From: Brachionus plicatilis
Taxonomy: Eukaryota; Rotifera; Eurotatoria; Ploima; Brachionidae
Reading direction: 5' to 3'
NCBI GenBank assembly: GCA_010279815.1
Contig: QEOQ01000460.1
Coordinates: 28,315-61,907, forward strand
Length of the DNA stretch: 33,593 bases
Shown here: in pieces, positions 1 through 10,800 of the stretch
Numbering within the stretch: the first letter of the stretch is position 1
How the letters are laid out: every line of letters begins with the position of its first letter
Position numbers and translations under genes: made by a program
The notes under the pieces: generated by a model
Database searches by the model: none
What the model saw: the letters and a program-made list of their open reading frames with translations, nothing else
What the model was told of the DNA's origin: nothing

Positions 1-257
1 AAACTTTTTTTTTGCAATCGTAAATGAAGAAAATCTTATTTTAGAAATCTTTAAAAATTTTTATAATAAACATATATTAAATTTTTGTAAGATCTTGTAT
101 CAGAAATCCAGCTTAAACAACATTATTTAAGGATTATTAGGAATTTTTCAAAAATCGTAAAAATATATTCTTAATAACAAGAAATTACTGAAGTTAAGTT
201 ACAATTCTTAAATTTGATCTAAATATTAAAAAATTTTAACCTTCTAGAGTGTAAACG

Positions 258-625
258 GATCAAAATTCGGTACTGTGAATTTCTAATACAAATTGAACAA
301 AAATTCTTCATTTTTTGATTAATTAAAATTAAAGTTAATAAAAAATATTAGAAAAAATACTGCAACATAGTGTAACATATTTTCTTTCCTAAAATAAAAT
401 TTTTATTTTCTTTTTTTAATAAATTAAATCAACAGTCTATTTAAATCTTATTGATGCATTAAATTTTGTGTTTTTTAACATGAGAAAAAAATTTTTAGGT
501 AAAAAAGGTGCAATAATGTATGTTGCCGTATTTTTTCTAGTATTTTTTATTAACTTTAATTTTAATTTATCAAAAAATGAAGAATTTTTGTTCAATTTTT
601 ATTAGATATTCACAACACACCAAAA
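258..625. repeat. foldback (inverted-repeat) element
   Basis: Two arms of roughly 120-135 bases face each other. The left arm runs from about 258 to 393 and contains TTGAACAAAAATTCTTCATT at 292-311. The right arm runs from about 495 to 625 and contains the near-exact reverse complement. The match continues outward through GTGAATxTCTAATA and inward through AAAAAATACxGCAACATA. About 100 bases of AT-rich spacer separate the arms, so the single strand could fold into a long hairpin. No clear target duplication is visible at the ends. It is most simply an old foldback MITE. Confidence 0.75.
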
Positions 626-764
626 TTCAAAGAATTTAAATGTTAGATTTTCTTTACCATTATTTATTTACATAAAATTTTTAAAAATAAACGTATTATT
701 GTATCCTAAAATAAATCCCTCGCTTCTATCTTAACCAACAGCTCTTATTATTTCCTTTAATTTC

Positions 765-913
765 TTTTTATTATTTTTCTAGAATATAATTTAGCTAAAA
801 ATGTTGCAGTTTATTTTAAAGAAATTTTTTTCAGTTAAAATAATTGTTTATCATTAACTAATAAAAATTATTTAAAACAATTTTATTATTTTTCTAGAAT
901 ATAATTTAGCTAA
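765..913 (+). repeat. 33-bp direct repeat flanking a dispersed repeat unit
   Basis: A 33-base sequence containing TTTTTCTAGAATATAATTTA occurs at 765-798 and again at 881-913. Between the copies lies an ~80-base unit (797-877, beginning AAAAATGTTGCAGTTTATTT). That unit recurs at 2164-2244 with few changes. The arrangement looks like a short insertion bounded by a long duplication, or a tandem duplication. The repeat class is unknown. Confidence 0.7.
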
Positions 914-1258
914 GATCTTGCATTAATTCCAAAGTCTTTTTAAATCGGATATTTATAACTAATTTTTTATTAGGACATAAATGATCCTATAAGAAACTTA
1001 TGAGAAAGTCTTACTTTTTCCTATTATGGGACTTAAATGTTCTGATACTGTACTTGATCAAGAAATTACCCTGAATCAAATAGAATTTCAGTCAAGATTT
1101 TGATAGGATATTTTTGGGGAATCTTTATAAAATCCGGTTAAGGATCTTATCAAGAATTTTAATATGGGGATTATTATCTTTTTAAAATTTTGGAATTGAA
1201 CTGAGTCAATTGAACAATAGAATTTTATTGATATTTTAGAATATTTTTATTTGTTTAC

Positions 1259-1758
1259 CTGCTTAATCTTCCATTCTTATGGACATCGTTTGACACAAAT
1301 AAATGTCTGACTCCATAATAGCCAGTATTTAATTTTTGATTAATCAAATCAAGCACCTTGAACATAATTGAATAAAGTCAATTTTTATCTCAAAATTTTG
1401 ACAAAAAACTAACTTGATCACTTGTTGTATTTATCTTATTGACAGAATTTCTGGAACGAATTTCATCTTTGTCTTTTTTAAATTTTAAAAATTAACTTAA
1501 ACTCAAGACTAAAATATTCTAATTTCCATGCTCAAATTGCTAAACATGAATTCATAAATGATAAAAGCAATGTTTACCTAAAAGACTAGCTATATAGTTC
1601 TTACGGTCAAAGCTAAATGAGCCAAAATTGCTAAGACTAGACTCATTTGGATTTTTGCCTTGGACATTCAAGTTGCATTTAGCCGAAAACTTGGTCATTG
1701 GGTGCTGAATAGCTACCAAGTTTGGAAGCTTAACTGATTCTGCGAACGATTTAGCCAT
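1259..1758 (-). CDS. N-terminal part of an EF-hand-like protein (partial)
   Basis: Three exons join in phase on the minus strand: 1758-1578 (start ATG at 1758, donor GTAAAC), 1472-1414 (donor GTTAGT) and 1356-1259 (donor GTAAAC). They encode about 112 residues. Exon 1 gives a polar N-terminus beginning MAKSFAESVKLPNLVAIQHP. Exon 3 gives VLDLINQ, then YYGVRHLF, then DVHKNGRLSR. The last stretch fits the first ten positions of an EF-hand loop (D1, N5, G6, L8, S9) but has His instead of an acidic residue at position 3. The third exon ends in phase 2, so the gene must continue; the rest was not found before the window edge. Start codon and NAA40 lie head to head about 0.7 kb apart. The family is uncertain; a ciliary or cytosolic EF-hand protein is a guess. 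Confidence 0.6.
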
Positions 1759-2465
1759 CTTTAATTTTTAAGTTTCTAAAAATTAAATTTAAATAACTTG
1801 CTGAAAAAGAAAATTTATACTAGTTTGTTTCTGAAATAAAAACATTAATGAAATATAAATAAAGCAATCTAAACATTTATGGCAAAATTTTCCAATAAGT
1901 AACAAAGCTAGCTTTTTGTGAAAAAGTGTAAACAAATTTGAGTTACCGCTTTCTTAGCTAAATAATGCTTTTTATTTTTTTTTGTTAGGAAAAAGAAAAT
2001 ATCGCTAAAAAAGTTCTTTGTAATTGTTTAATAAATAAAAATTTTTTAAAATTTCCTTTGTTTTATTATTCTATTTATTTCTTCATTTTACAAATTCTCA
2101 GTACTCAAAAGAAAACAAAAAATCAGTTACCAGGTTTCATAATTGGTAAATTAATGAAAAACGAAAAATGTTGCAGTTTATTTTAAAGAAATTTTTTGCA
2201 GTTAAAATAATTGTTTATCATAAACTAATAAAATTTATTTAAAAATATATAAGAGAGCAATTTCGGACAACTTTCATTAAAAAAATTAATTTATTGAAAT
2301 CAACTTGATCAAGAAAAAATCCTTAAAAAAATACTCATTTTATTTAATTTTAAAATTCTAAAGCAAATTAAAAAGTAATTAAATTTTTGAAACATAAAAT
2401 ATTCTTTTTGAGGTTACTGTGCTTACATAATCTTTGAAATTAAAATTTTAAAAACTAAATTTGAA
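1759..2465. promoter_or_regulatory. intergenic space between divergent genes
   Basis: This 707-base stretch separates the EF-hand-like gene (minus) from NAA40 (plus), so it should contain both promoters. No specific promoter element can be defended in such AT-rich sequence. It carries the second copy of the ~80-base dispersed repeat (2164-2244; first copy at 797-877). Confidence 0.4.
2164..2244 (+). repeat. dispersed repeat, second copy
   Basis: Nearly identical to 797-877, in the same orientation. Both contain ATGTTGCAGTTTATTTTAAA followed by GTTAAAATAATTGTTTATCA. The class is unknown. It lies between the divergent EF-hand-like and NAA40 genes. Confidence 0.75.
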
Positions 2466-3406
2466 ATGGAAATTACGGAAAGGATTAAAAAGGCGAATCT
2501 TGTAAGTTTGGCCAAGCATTCGTAGACACGAGTGCATTTATATTGATTTTAGATCGAAAACCCTCTTGATTTGGTTCCAAATTTCAAGTCTTACATTTCA
2601 GAAAAGTAAACAGAAGATTCTCTATTTATAAAATTCTTAATTAAGACTTAAAAGTAATGAATTTCAAATTATTTCGCGGAAAAGTTCCGAATTGGACGAA
2701 TGTACAAAAAAATGGATTTTTGAATTACTTGAAAAGAATATGAAAAAAATGTAAACAATAGAATTTCTGATTTTTATTCACGTTTAATCAAATAATTATA
2801 AAAATTTTGGGATAATTCAAATTCCATTTTAATATTAATTTTAGCTATGAAAAATCAATTTCTGGTTGGAATGAAAATTTCAAGCTTGAGGAACTTTTTG
2901 ACAAAAATGCATGCTATTTAATTGCATATAAAAATAAAAAAACAGTTGGTTATAGCCATTTTCGTTTTGATATGGATTTTGAAAATGAAGTCGTTTATTG
3001 GTATCAATCATCAAAATAAAAAAAATATTAAAATTAATTTTATTTTGACCACAGTTATGAGCTTCAAATCGAAGAAGATTTTCGAAGATTTGGTCTTGGC
3101 AAATACTTAATGGAAATCCTAGAGAATTTATGCGAAAAGTAAAATTAGGTGATTATTTCAATTGATATATTAAAATTTTTTTTAGTTTAGAGCTTGAAAA
3201 AGTCATGCTAACAGTTTCTAAGCATAATGAAATCGGACAAAGCTTTTTTAAGAAAAAAATGAAGTAATATCAAAATTTTTTCATTTGAGACATTCTTTAT
3301 TTTATTTTAAAGATATCAACGTGATGAGACAGACATTAATGATGAAGATCCTACTATTGACTATGAAATTTTAAGCAAAGTGTTTTGGGAAGAAGATGAA
3401 ATTTAG
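2466..3406 (+). CDS. NAA40: N-alpha-acetyltransferase 40 (NatD)
   Basis: A GNAT acetyltransferase that transfers acetyl from acetyl-CoA to the N-terminal serine of histones H4 and H2A. Seven exons join in phase: 2466-2501, 2553-2605, 2655-2750, 2845-3000, 3055-3138, 3186-3263 and 3313-3406, giving 198 residues. Landmarks in NAA40 order are NPLDLVPNF, a helix with DECTKKWIFELLEKNM, SGWNENFKLEEL, CYLIAY, GYSHFRFDMDFENEVVYC, YELQIEEDFRRFGLGKYLM (the RRxGxG acetyl-CoA loop), VMLTVSKHN, and a C-terminus with DYEILSK. The vertebrate protein is about 237 residues. The lysine-rich N-terminal tail before the first helix is absent here, so either the protein is shorter or a small upstream exon was missed. 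AATAAA follows the stop at 3459. Convergent with PLCB4. Family assignment is firm; the exact start is not. Confidence 0.94.
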
Positions 3407-3458
3407 ATTCGATAACTTCAGCTTTTGGAAAATTGAAGTTCAAATTTTATTGATTCTC

Positions 3459-3464
3459 AATAAA
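3459..3464 (+). terminator. poly(A) signal of NAA40
   Basis: AATAAA, 53 bases after the NAA40 stop codon. Such hexamers are common by chance in this composition, so position is the main support. Confidence 0.5.
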
Positions 3465-4820
3465 AATCAAAAATTGTTATTAAAATTAATCTTTTTTAAA
3501 ACTCAACAAATAAAAATTTATTTTTTAATTTAGGATCAAATTTATTTAAAAATATCTAAATAATTTTGTGGAGAAAATCTAAATTTAATTTTTCGGGGAT
3601 AAGTTTAATATAATAATGAATAAAAAATGATTTTAAGTTTGCAACAATTAATAATTTTAAATTCTAAGTAAAATCACATATTGAATTTATGAAAATTATT
3701 GAAGTCAAAATTTATAATTTTTCTTTTGTAGTTTAAGTTTCTAAGAAAATTTTCTATAAACCTCGAGGACGAGAAAATTTCTTAAAATATAAACGAAATT
3801 AAATGAATAATTTTAATTAATTAATTTAAATTGATTTTTATTACTGCTTTTTTTAAAATATTCCAATCGATCTGAGTGTCATGGAAAAAAATGCATAAAA
3901 GAAAAATAATTTACAGTTTTTATTTGATATAAATTAGAGTTTTTAAAAATAAATATGAAATCTTTGCAAAATAAAAATTTAATTCTTTAAAATAGATGGA
4001 TATTGAATGGATTTAAAAGCTTTCCAATTATTTCAAAATATAAATTAATTTTTAAAAGTTACACATCATGTTGATTGATTTTCCTAACTAAATTCACTTA
4101 CATTAAATGAAAATTATTTTTGAAGAATATACATTAATTCTCAAATGATGATAAATCGAAAACGGTTCAATTCTCTGATGATGATAAGATGGTCCATAGA
4201 TGCGTTCTTTAGCCACATGATCAGTGATTTTGAAATTCAATTTTTAAGGCAAATAAAATTCCAAGTGAATAAAAAACAACCACTTTATCTTTACAAGAAC
4301 TAGAATGGTCACTTTTTGAAATTTACATCCATTTATGTATTAAATTGATTTAAAAAATTATATCTAAAAAAAACACATTTTGCACATTTGACTAAAATTA
4401 ACAAACTGCCGAAGGATTAAGCGAATATGTAAGTTCTTCGTTTATAGATGTTGCCAACTCTTTTGCCTAAAAATAAAAATATTAATTAAATAAATTGCTT
4501 TTGGAAATCGGGATTTTAAGTCTGTTAGAAGCAAAATTAAAATTATTTTAAGATTTGAGTTTAAAAAAATAAAGATGCTTTTATTTAATTGGAACAAAAT
4601 CATCTTTTTGTCTTAAGGCAAATTGATGATCTGTTCAAATCCAAATAAGTTTATATCTGAATTAGTTCCATAAGAAATTTATGAGAGCAAAAAGTTTACC
4701 ATTATTTTTTGGTTTATCATTAAATAAATGTTAGAGGAACAATGATTTAGGCCTTTGCATGCTTAAGGCAATTATTAGCGTGTTTATATATGTACAAAAA
4801 AATGATTATAAAATTACGTT
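3465..4820. other. intergenic space between convergent NAA40 and PLCB4
   Basis: AT-rich, no exon recognised on either strand. It should hold both 3' ends. A TTTATT at 4580-4585 could be the PLCB4 poly(A) signal on the minus strand, about 240 bases past its stop. A short GATGATGATAA-type repetition occurs at about 4146-4190. Confidence 0.4.
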
Positions 4821-7800
4821 TCATATGCATAAATATTTTTTAGGATGCTTCTCAAAAGTTTTTTCATTAACTTCCACTTTTTCTAGCCTCAACTGCATGC
4901 CCACACAATTAGTAGATATTTTTTCTTATTTATTTATTCTTACTTTTCCATTATCTTCTTTAAGTATTTCTTCCTCTTCTTTGGTAATGTTTTCCAGCAT
5001 TTCATTCTCTTGCTTATGCTTGCATGCTAAGCGTTTTCTCTCGTCTATAAATCGCTTCATATTATTGGAATTGAGTTCTCTGAGGCGTCGGTCTCGGTCT
5101 TGTTTGTTGCGGAAATTCTTATCAGAAAGCAATCGTTTACTGTCTTCGACGCTTTGTCTTGCTTGATTTGCTTTTAATTGTTCGGTTTCTCTGGACAAAA
5201 TAAATGTTTAAAAAAAATTGATTATCAAATATTTTTTTAGATATATTTTATTGAAAAAACGAGTCATTGTTAAACAAAAAACTCGAATTTTGGTAAAAAT
5301 ACATTATCACTTGGAATGCAGAACATTTAGCCTTTTTTATTTTTTTAGAGATATTTTTAATTAAGAAAATTTAACTGAAGTTGAAATTTTGATTTTATTA
5401 ATAAAAAGAATAAGAATTTTCTACTTTTTATTCAGAAAAATAAAATCATTAAGAAAAATTAGTGATATATCAGAAATTAGAGTTTAAAATTAATACGCCA
5501 TTTAATTTTACCAAGTCATATTTCTTAGTTATTTAACCATATTAAGCTTTATGATAGTTTATATAGGAGGTTATATTTGTTTTAATCGGAACCCTGATGT
5601 TATAGCTTATGTTTGAATTAAGGTTTAAATTTTTTTTGAATATTGAGATCTAATACAATAAATAGCAATAATAGAAAATTTAAAATTTAAAATTTGCGAT
5701 AAAAGAAAATTTGAATTGTTGAAAAGATTTGTTTTTAGAAAAAAGGAAATGAACCAGATTTAATTAAATAAGTTTTCCATTTGTTAAATTTTAAATTTCT
5801 ATCATTTTCAGCAGCTAGAATCAAAATACATTGAAATTTGAATTTTTTTTAGAGAATTTTTGATGTTGTTTTTTATATATGTTTTAAATTTTTTATGAGT
5901 GAATGTTTGTTTTTATAGTTTTGTATATATTTTAGAAAATTAGGAATTATTGTGGTGCTGAAGTTCGGAGCAAGAATTTCTGCGAAATAAAATATATTTT
6001 ATTAAAAAATACTTTATATGAAGAATAGATCGAATATATGAATAAGTTTTTGTTGATTTTAATGCTAAAATTTAATTTCTAAAATATTTTTCTTTGCTTT
6101 AGTTTTTACGACTCCAAACTTCGCCGCCTCAAGTTCATCCTATACTGTGAAAGTTTGATTCAAAAAAAAGGTTAAATATTTTGAAACGTATTGTGTTAAC
6201 TGAAAAATTGGCTATATATTTAAAAAAAAGGAAAATAATTACTTTTTTTGCTTGGATTCTAAGTCTTTTTTTCGTTGCTTTTGGGTCTCTATTAACAACT
6301 GAATCAATTGATTACATTGTTGTTCCACATGCTCATTATTCAATTGTTTTTCGTCATTTTGCTGCTTTTCTATTAAATTTGCCCAAAGGCGACTTTGCTC
6401 TTGGACAATTTCCTTCATCTTAAAAAAAAGAAAAATTAATTGTTATTAACAAATAGGCATTTTTTTTTATTTTACTTTAGTTTTAAAGCTATTCTCAGAC
6501 TCATTTTTATTTTTGTTCATTAATTTTCCATTCGAACTAGCAAGAATATTTGAACCCAATGTATTCTGGTTTGATTTATCATAGTTGGCAGTCATCTTGT
6601 CAATCACACCACTGTGCTGCTTTTGCATCAATGCTCGCTCTTTATTATGCTTTTTTTTTAAATTCTCTTTATCTTTAGCTTGCTTTTTTAGCAGTTTTTG
6701 AAAGCCTTTTAAACTTTTAAGAGATTCGCGAGTTATTTTTTCAATAAGATTCTCCTCTTTTTCGTTTCCATTAGTTGGCTTTTTGCCTCCTTCTGCTCCT
6801 AATTGAATAGAACTGGGACCAGAATTGCCTAGTTTGGAAGATTTCTTTTCGATTGGCACAACACTGATATCTTTTTCTTCAATTCCCAATTTTTCTCTCA
6901 ATTGTTTGAGTCTTTTTTCTTCTTTGGTCAGAAACTCTTTTGGATTGTTCAACGCATCCACGAAATCGCCCAAGCCATCAGGCACGTATGTCTTTAGCAC
7001 AATGTGACAAAACAATGTTGGAAGTGATAATGGAAAATTTCCTTCTGTTCTCAGTGAAATGTGTCTGTAGCCGGCCTGGAGACCATCAAGTGGCAAAACT
7101 CGTTGACCGATCAATTTGCCGGTCTCTTCAAAAACCCCAATTCGAATGCAGGCCAAATCGGGCAGAATTATTTTGCGAAAAACAAAAGGATCTTCGCTAT
7201 AGTACGGGTTTAGGCCATTATTAGGAACTGTCTTAGTTCTGAATTCACGCCTGATAGTATCAGTTGGCAAACCGTACATGTCGACTTCCACATAGGTCCC
7301 AATGCGTTTTTCGGATAAAAATTGACCGGATATTATCTAAATAAATTTTTTTATGATTTTTTTAATTACTTAATTTAAATTTAAAAAAAAAGTGTACTCG
7401 GATTGAGCAAAAGGCAGCAATGACTCCGTCTACAGGTGATTCCGAAAACGGATCAAAGTAACGATCGGATCTACGCAAAAAGTCCGGTTTTAGCAAAAAG
7501 CCACTGTTGCCATTATACTCGAATTTTCCCATGTTTAATTGCATACCAAGATCCGGTGTCTGAAAATTCAATGATACCATTTGACATCCAGTATTCCAAA
7601 AGATCTAAATTAAAATTGTTTCTTTAATACCATCGCTTTAATTGAAAATTTAAAAACTAAAATTTCAGTGCAGATAAAATATTACAGATTAGATGCCTAA
7701 CAGGAATTCATTTAATCGTTTGGTAATTTCTTAATTAAAATAAAAAAAGTATGGTACATAAATGAATCAACTTTTAAATTTGGAGTTATAACAGAATGGA

Positions 7801-10800
7801 CACTTCCTGAAACTGAAAAGGACTGAAATAATTGAGCAACTAATTTAATCAAATATTTTCATAAAATTCTTGAGAAAAAAATTTAACTAATTTTTTTTAT
7901 ATGTAAACTGTATCGAGCCTTGGCTCCTAAATTCAAAAAATTAAAGGTTTCTCCAATTTTATTTTTCAGATTGCAAATAAAAAAAAAATAATGCAAATGA
8001 TGATAAAATAAAATTTAAATTTGAAATAATATATTAAATTTGATTAAAATTTAAAGAATTTTTTACAATGGAATTTTTAGACAAGAATTAAGTAAATATA
8101 AAAGATAAACCACCTTCAAAATTTTTTATATTTTATAGTATTAAAGGTTGATCACATAATTAAAAGTAAATGTATCAAAATTTCATCATATTTTTTTTGA
8201 ATAAAAAATTTAGGAAAAGACTTATTGAATACCTTTAAACCGGGTTGAAATTATTAGAGCATCTCAAAGTTTAGTTATTGAAATTTTGTTTTTTAATATT
8301 TATATGAATGATTTACAAGTAAATTTTGTTAATGTCTTAAAGCTTTTTTTCAGTGATTCAAAGATCCTATCAAAAATATAACTTGGAATGAATCTGTTTG
8401 AAGATTTGTAAAAAGTTTAAAAATTTCTCAATGTGATTTTAGAGTGTATTTTTTTGGCTTCAAGAAATTTTTCTAAAAATGTAAAATATAATTAATGAAA
8501 AATTGAAAAAAATATTTAAAAATTAAATTTTTTAAATTCTTTTGTTTCCAACAAAAAGATTTTTTTTGTTAAGATCAAGTCCTAACAAAAAATAGTTTAT
8601 AAATTGAAATTCATTGAATTAAATTTTAAATTAAAAAATGTATTTAAATATTTCTAATTGATCAATGACATAATCTCTTGATTGCAATTAATATCTAAAA
8701 ATAGAGTTTTTTTTAAGTTATGTAAATTCAACTCAATTTAAAAATCATTTTTTGTTTACAAAAACGATTTCAATCAAAAAAAAGTATCCTTTTTTTAAAA
8801 ATAAATTCATGTTCCAAGTCTTCAACCAAAAATCAAATCTGTTGCAATTTAAATGAAACCTTTCAAAAATGAACTATTGCTGCTAGATAACGTAAAATAG
8901 TTCAAACAATTTAAATTAAATGATGCAAAAAATATTTTTTTTTGAGAAAAAAAAAGTCTAAAATTTATATCCAAAAAATTACTCCTTGTATTTAATGCCT
9001 TAAATTTGAATTTTCGAATCTAAAAGCGTAATTTAGTTCTAAAACTTTACAATTTCATTTGGAAATGATGTTGGCACTCAAACTAGAATTCAACATAGGA
9101 TTCTTGAAAAGATTTCTAATAGCGACAAAATCAACTAAATCAATTAGAAATAAACAAATGAAAAAAAAATTTACAGTATCTTTATTTTTTAAACCTGTTG
9201 TAAGAAAGTGGTCCATATTCAAATGACTAGAAATAATTAGTATGGGCATCAAGCCATTGGACTTAGTGGCAAACGTTGATATTTACAAATTGGTAAAACA
9301 AAAATAAGTGTAAGAAAAGCTGAGACGTAGACAATTAGGTTGGGTAGGACACGTACTCTGAAGAACTGCCAAAGACCCAGCAAAAATGTTTTTTTTCTAT
9401 GAACCTGAGATTGACTTTGGTGTTGTCAAACGTGGTCGAAAAACAACAACGTTTTATAAGTAAATATGTGGATTGTTGTTTCCTGAGAACGTAGAAGTAG
9501 CTAAATCAGATTTGGAGAAACTGGCGAAGGATCACCTACTCTGGAAGAAAAATGTCGCCGAATGCTGTGAATCAGTTTTCGATTGAAAAAGAAGAAGTGA
9601 AGAAGAAATAATTTATTTTTAAATGAAATATAAATAAAGGAAACTTATTCAGCATTAATTTTCATCATTTATATTAAAAGTTATAGGAGTACTAATTTGA
9701 AGCAATGCATAAATGGCGTGAAATTAATTAAACTAACTAAAATAAATACATTATATACAAAAAAAATAAACAAAATTTTTTAAAACATGATAAAAAATAA
9801 TAAGGTAATTCAAATAAATTTATTTGTCAATAATGGAAATTAATAGAATTTACTGAATTATTAATTTGGTCAGAAAATTGACCTTTCATTGCTATTTATT
9901 TTTTATTATTTAAAAATAAGAAAAAGATTACAATCTTTTCTTGAATTAATTAATTTAAAATAAAATCTACCCACATTTTATTGTTTGTAAAAAATTTTGC
10001 TGAGAAACTTGTTAAGTAAAGTGGTACTATTTAATAAAATCATTATTCTTGATAAAAAAAATACCATAATTAGAAGTTAAACCAAAATTTCTAATAAATT
10101 TTAAGGTAAATTTTATGAGGAAATATTCAAAGTATGCATTGATAAAATTCTTGTAACAAAGGCTATCATTGATGATGCCATAAATATTAGTGTTAAAATT
10201 TTTTACCTGAGGCATATAATTGCTGGAATCAACTCGACCACCCCTCGGATAAATCCGACTCAATTGCCTAGTATTGTAGCTTTAAAAGAGAAAATAAATA
10301 ATAATATTTTTTTCAACAATTCGAGTGTTACTTGACAAATTCGATGGCATCGGATCTCAAATGACCCAGAGCTACATTTTCATTAAACGAAGACATGTGA
10401 TATTGTATATTTTTCTTTTTTGAGTGTTCGAATCCTTGAAATTTAACCGGTTGAGTGTAATTAACAAAACTGGACAAAAGTGGATGTATGTTGGTGGTGG
10501 CTCCAGTGTACTGGTATTGGTTTAAAAGAGCTCTCTCTTCTTCTTCACTTAGTTGACCATTCGTTGTTCCTTTTTTAATAAGCAAATTGAAAGGAGTTTT
10601 TTTGGTCTCTTCGACATCAGCATTCAGCTCTGGATGAGCCTCTTCGATCATTGGTCTCACTGCCTTGGAATTGTCATCGATTTCTTCACCCTCGACCGCA
10701 TTCTGGTCTTCATTCACCTCGTTTATGTCAATTAATTTTCCAGCATTCAATAGCTCAAGTTGTCCTGGTTTAACAATGTATAAACTTTATTTCTTTTTAA

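Larger units (their letters stand above)
1..1258. other. AT-rich repeat-bearing stretch downstream of the EF-hand-like exons
   Basis: No convincing exon was found on either strand. It holds the foldback element (258-625) and the direct/dispersed repeats (765-913). If the minus-strand gene starting at 1758 continues, this is intron, and the remaining exons lie within it unseen or beyond the left edge. The slightly less AT-rich patch at 970-1150 has no open frame of note. Confidence 0.5.

Noticed and set aside
4759..5166. 135-codon frame on the plus strand over the PLCB4 3' exons
   Set aside because: Antisense shadow; the minus strand matches the PLCB4 C-terminus residue for residue in the expected order.
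6181..6423. 80-codon plus-strand frame
   Set aside because: Antisense of PLCB4 exon 14.
10424..10440. GTTCGAATCC-like tRNA T-arm
   Set aside because: It lies in a PLCB4 coding exon and no cloverleaf forms around it. No convincing tRNA was found in the window.
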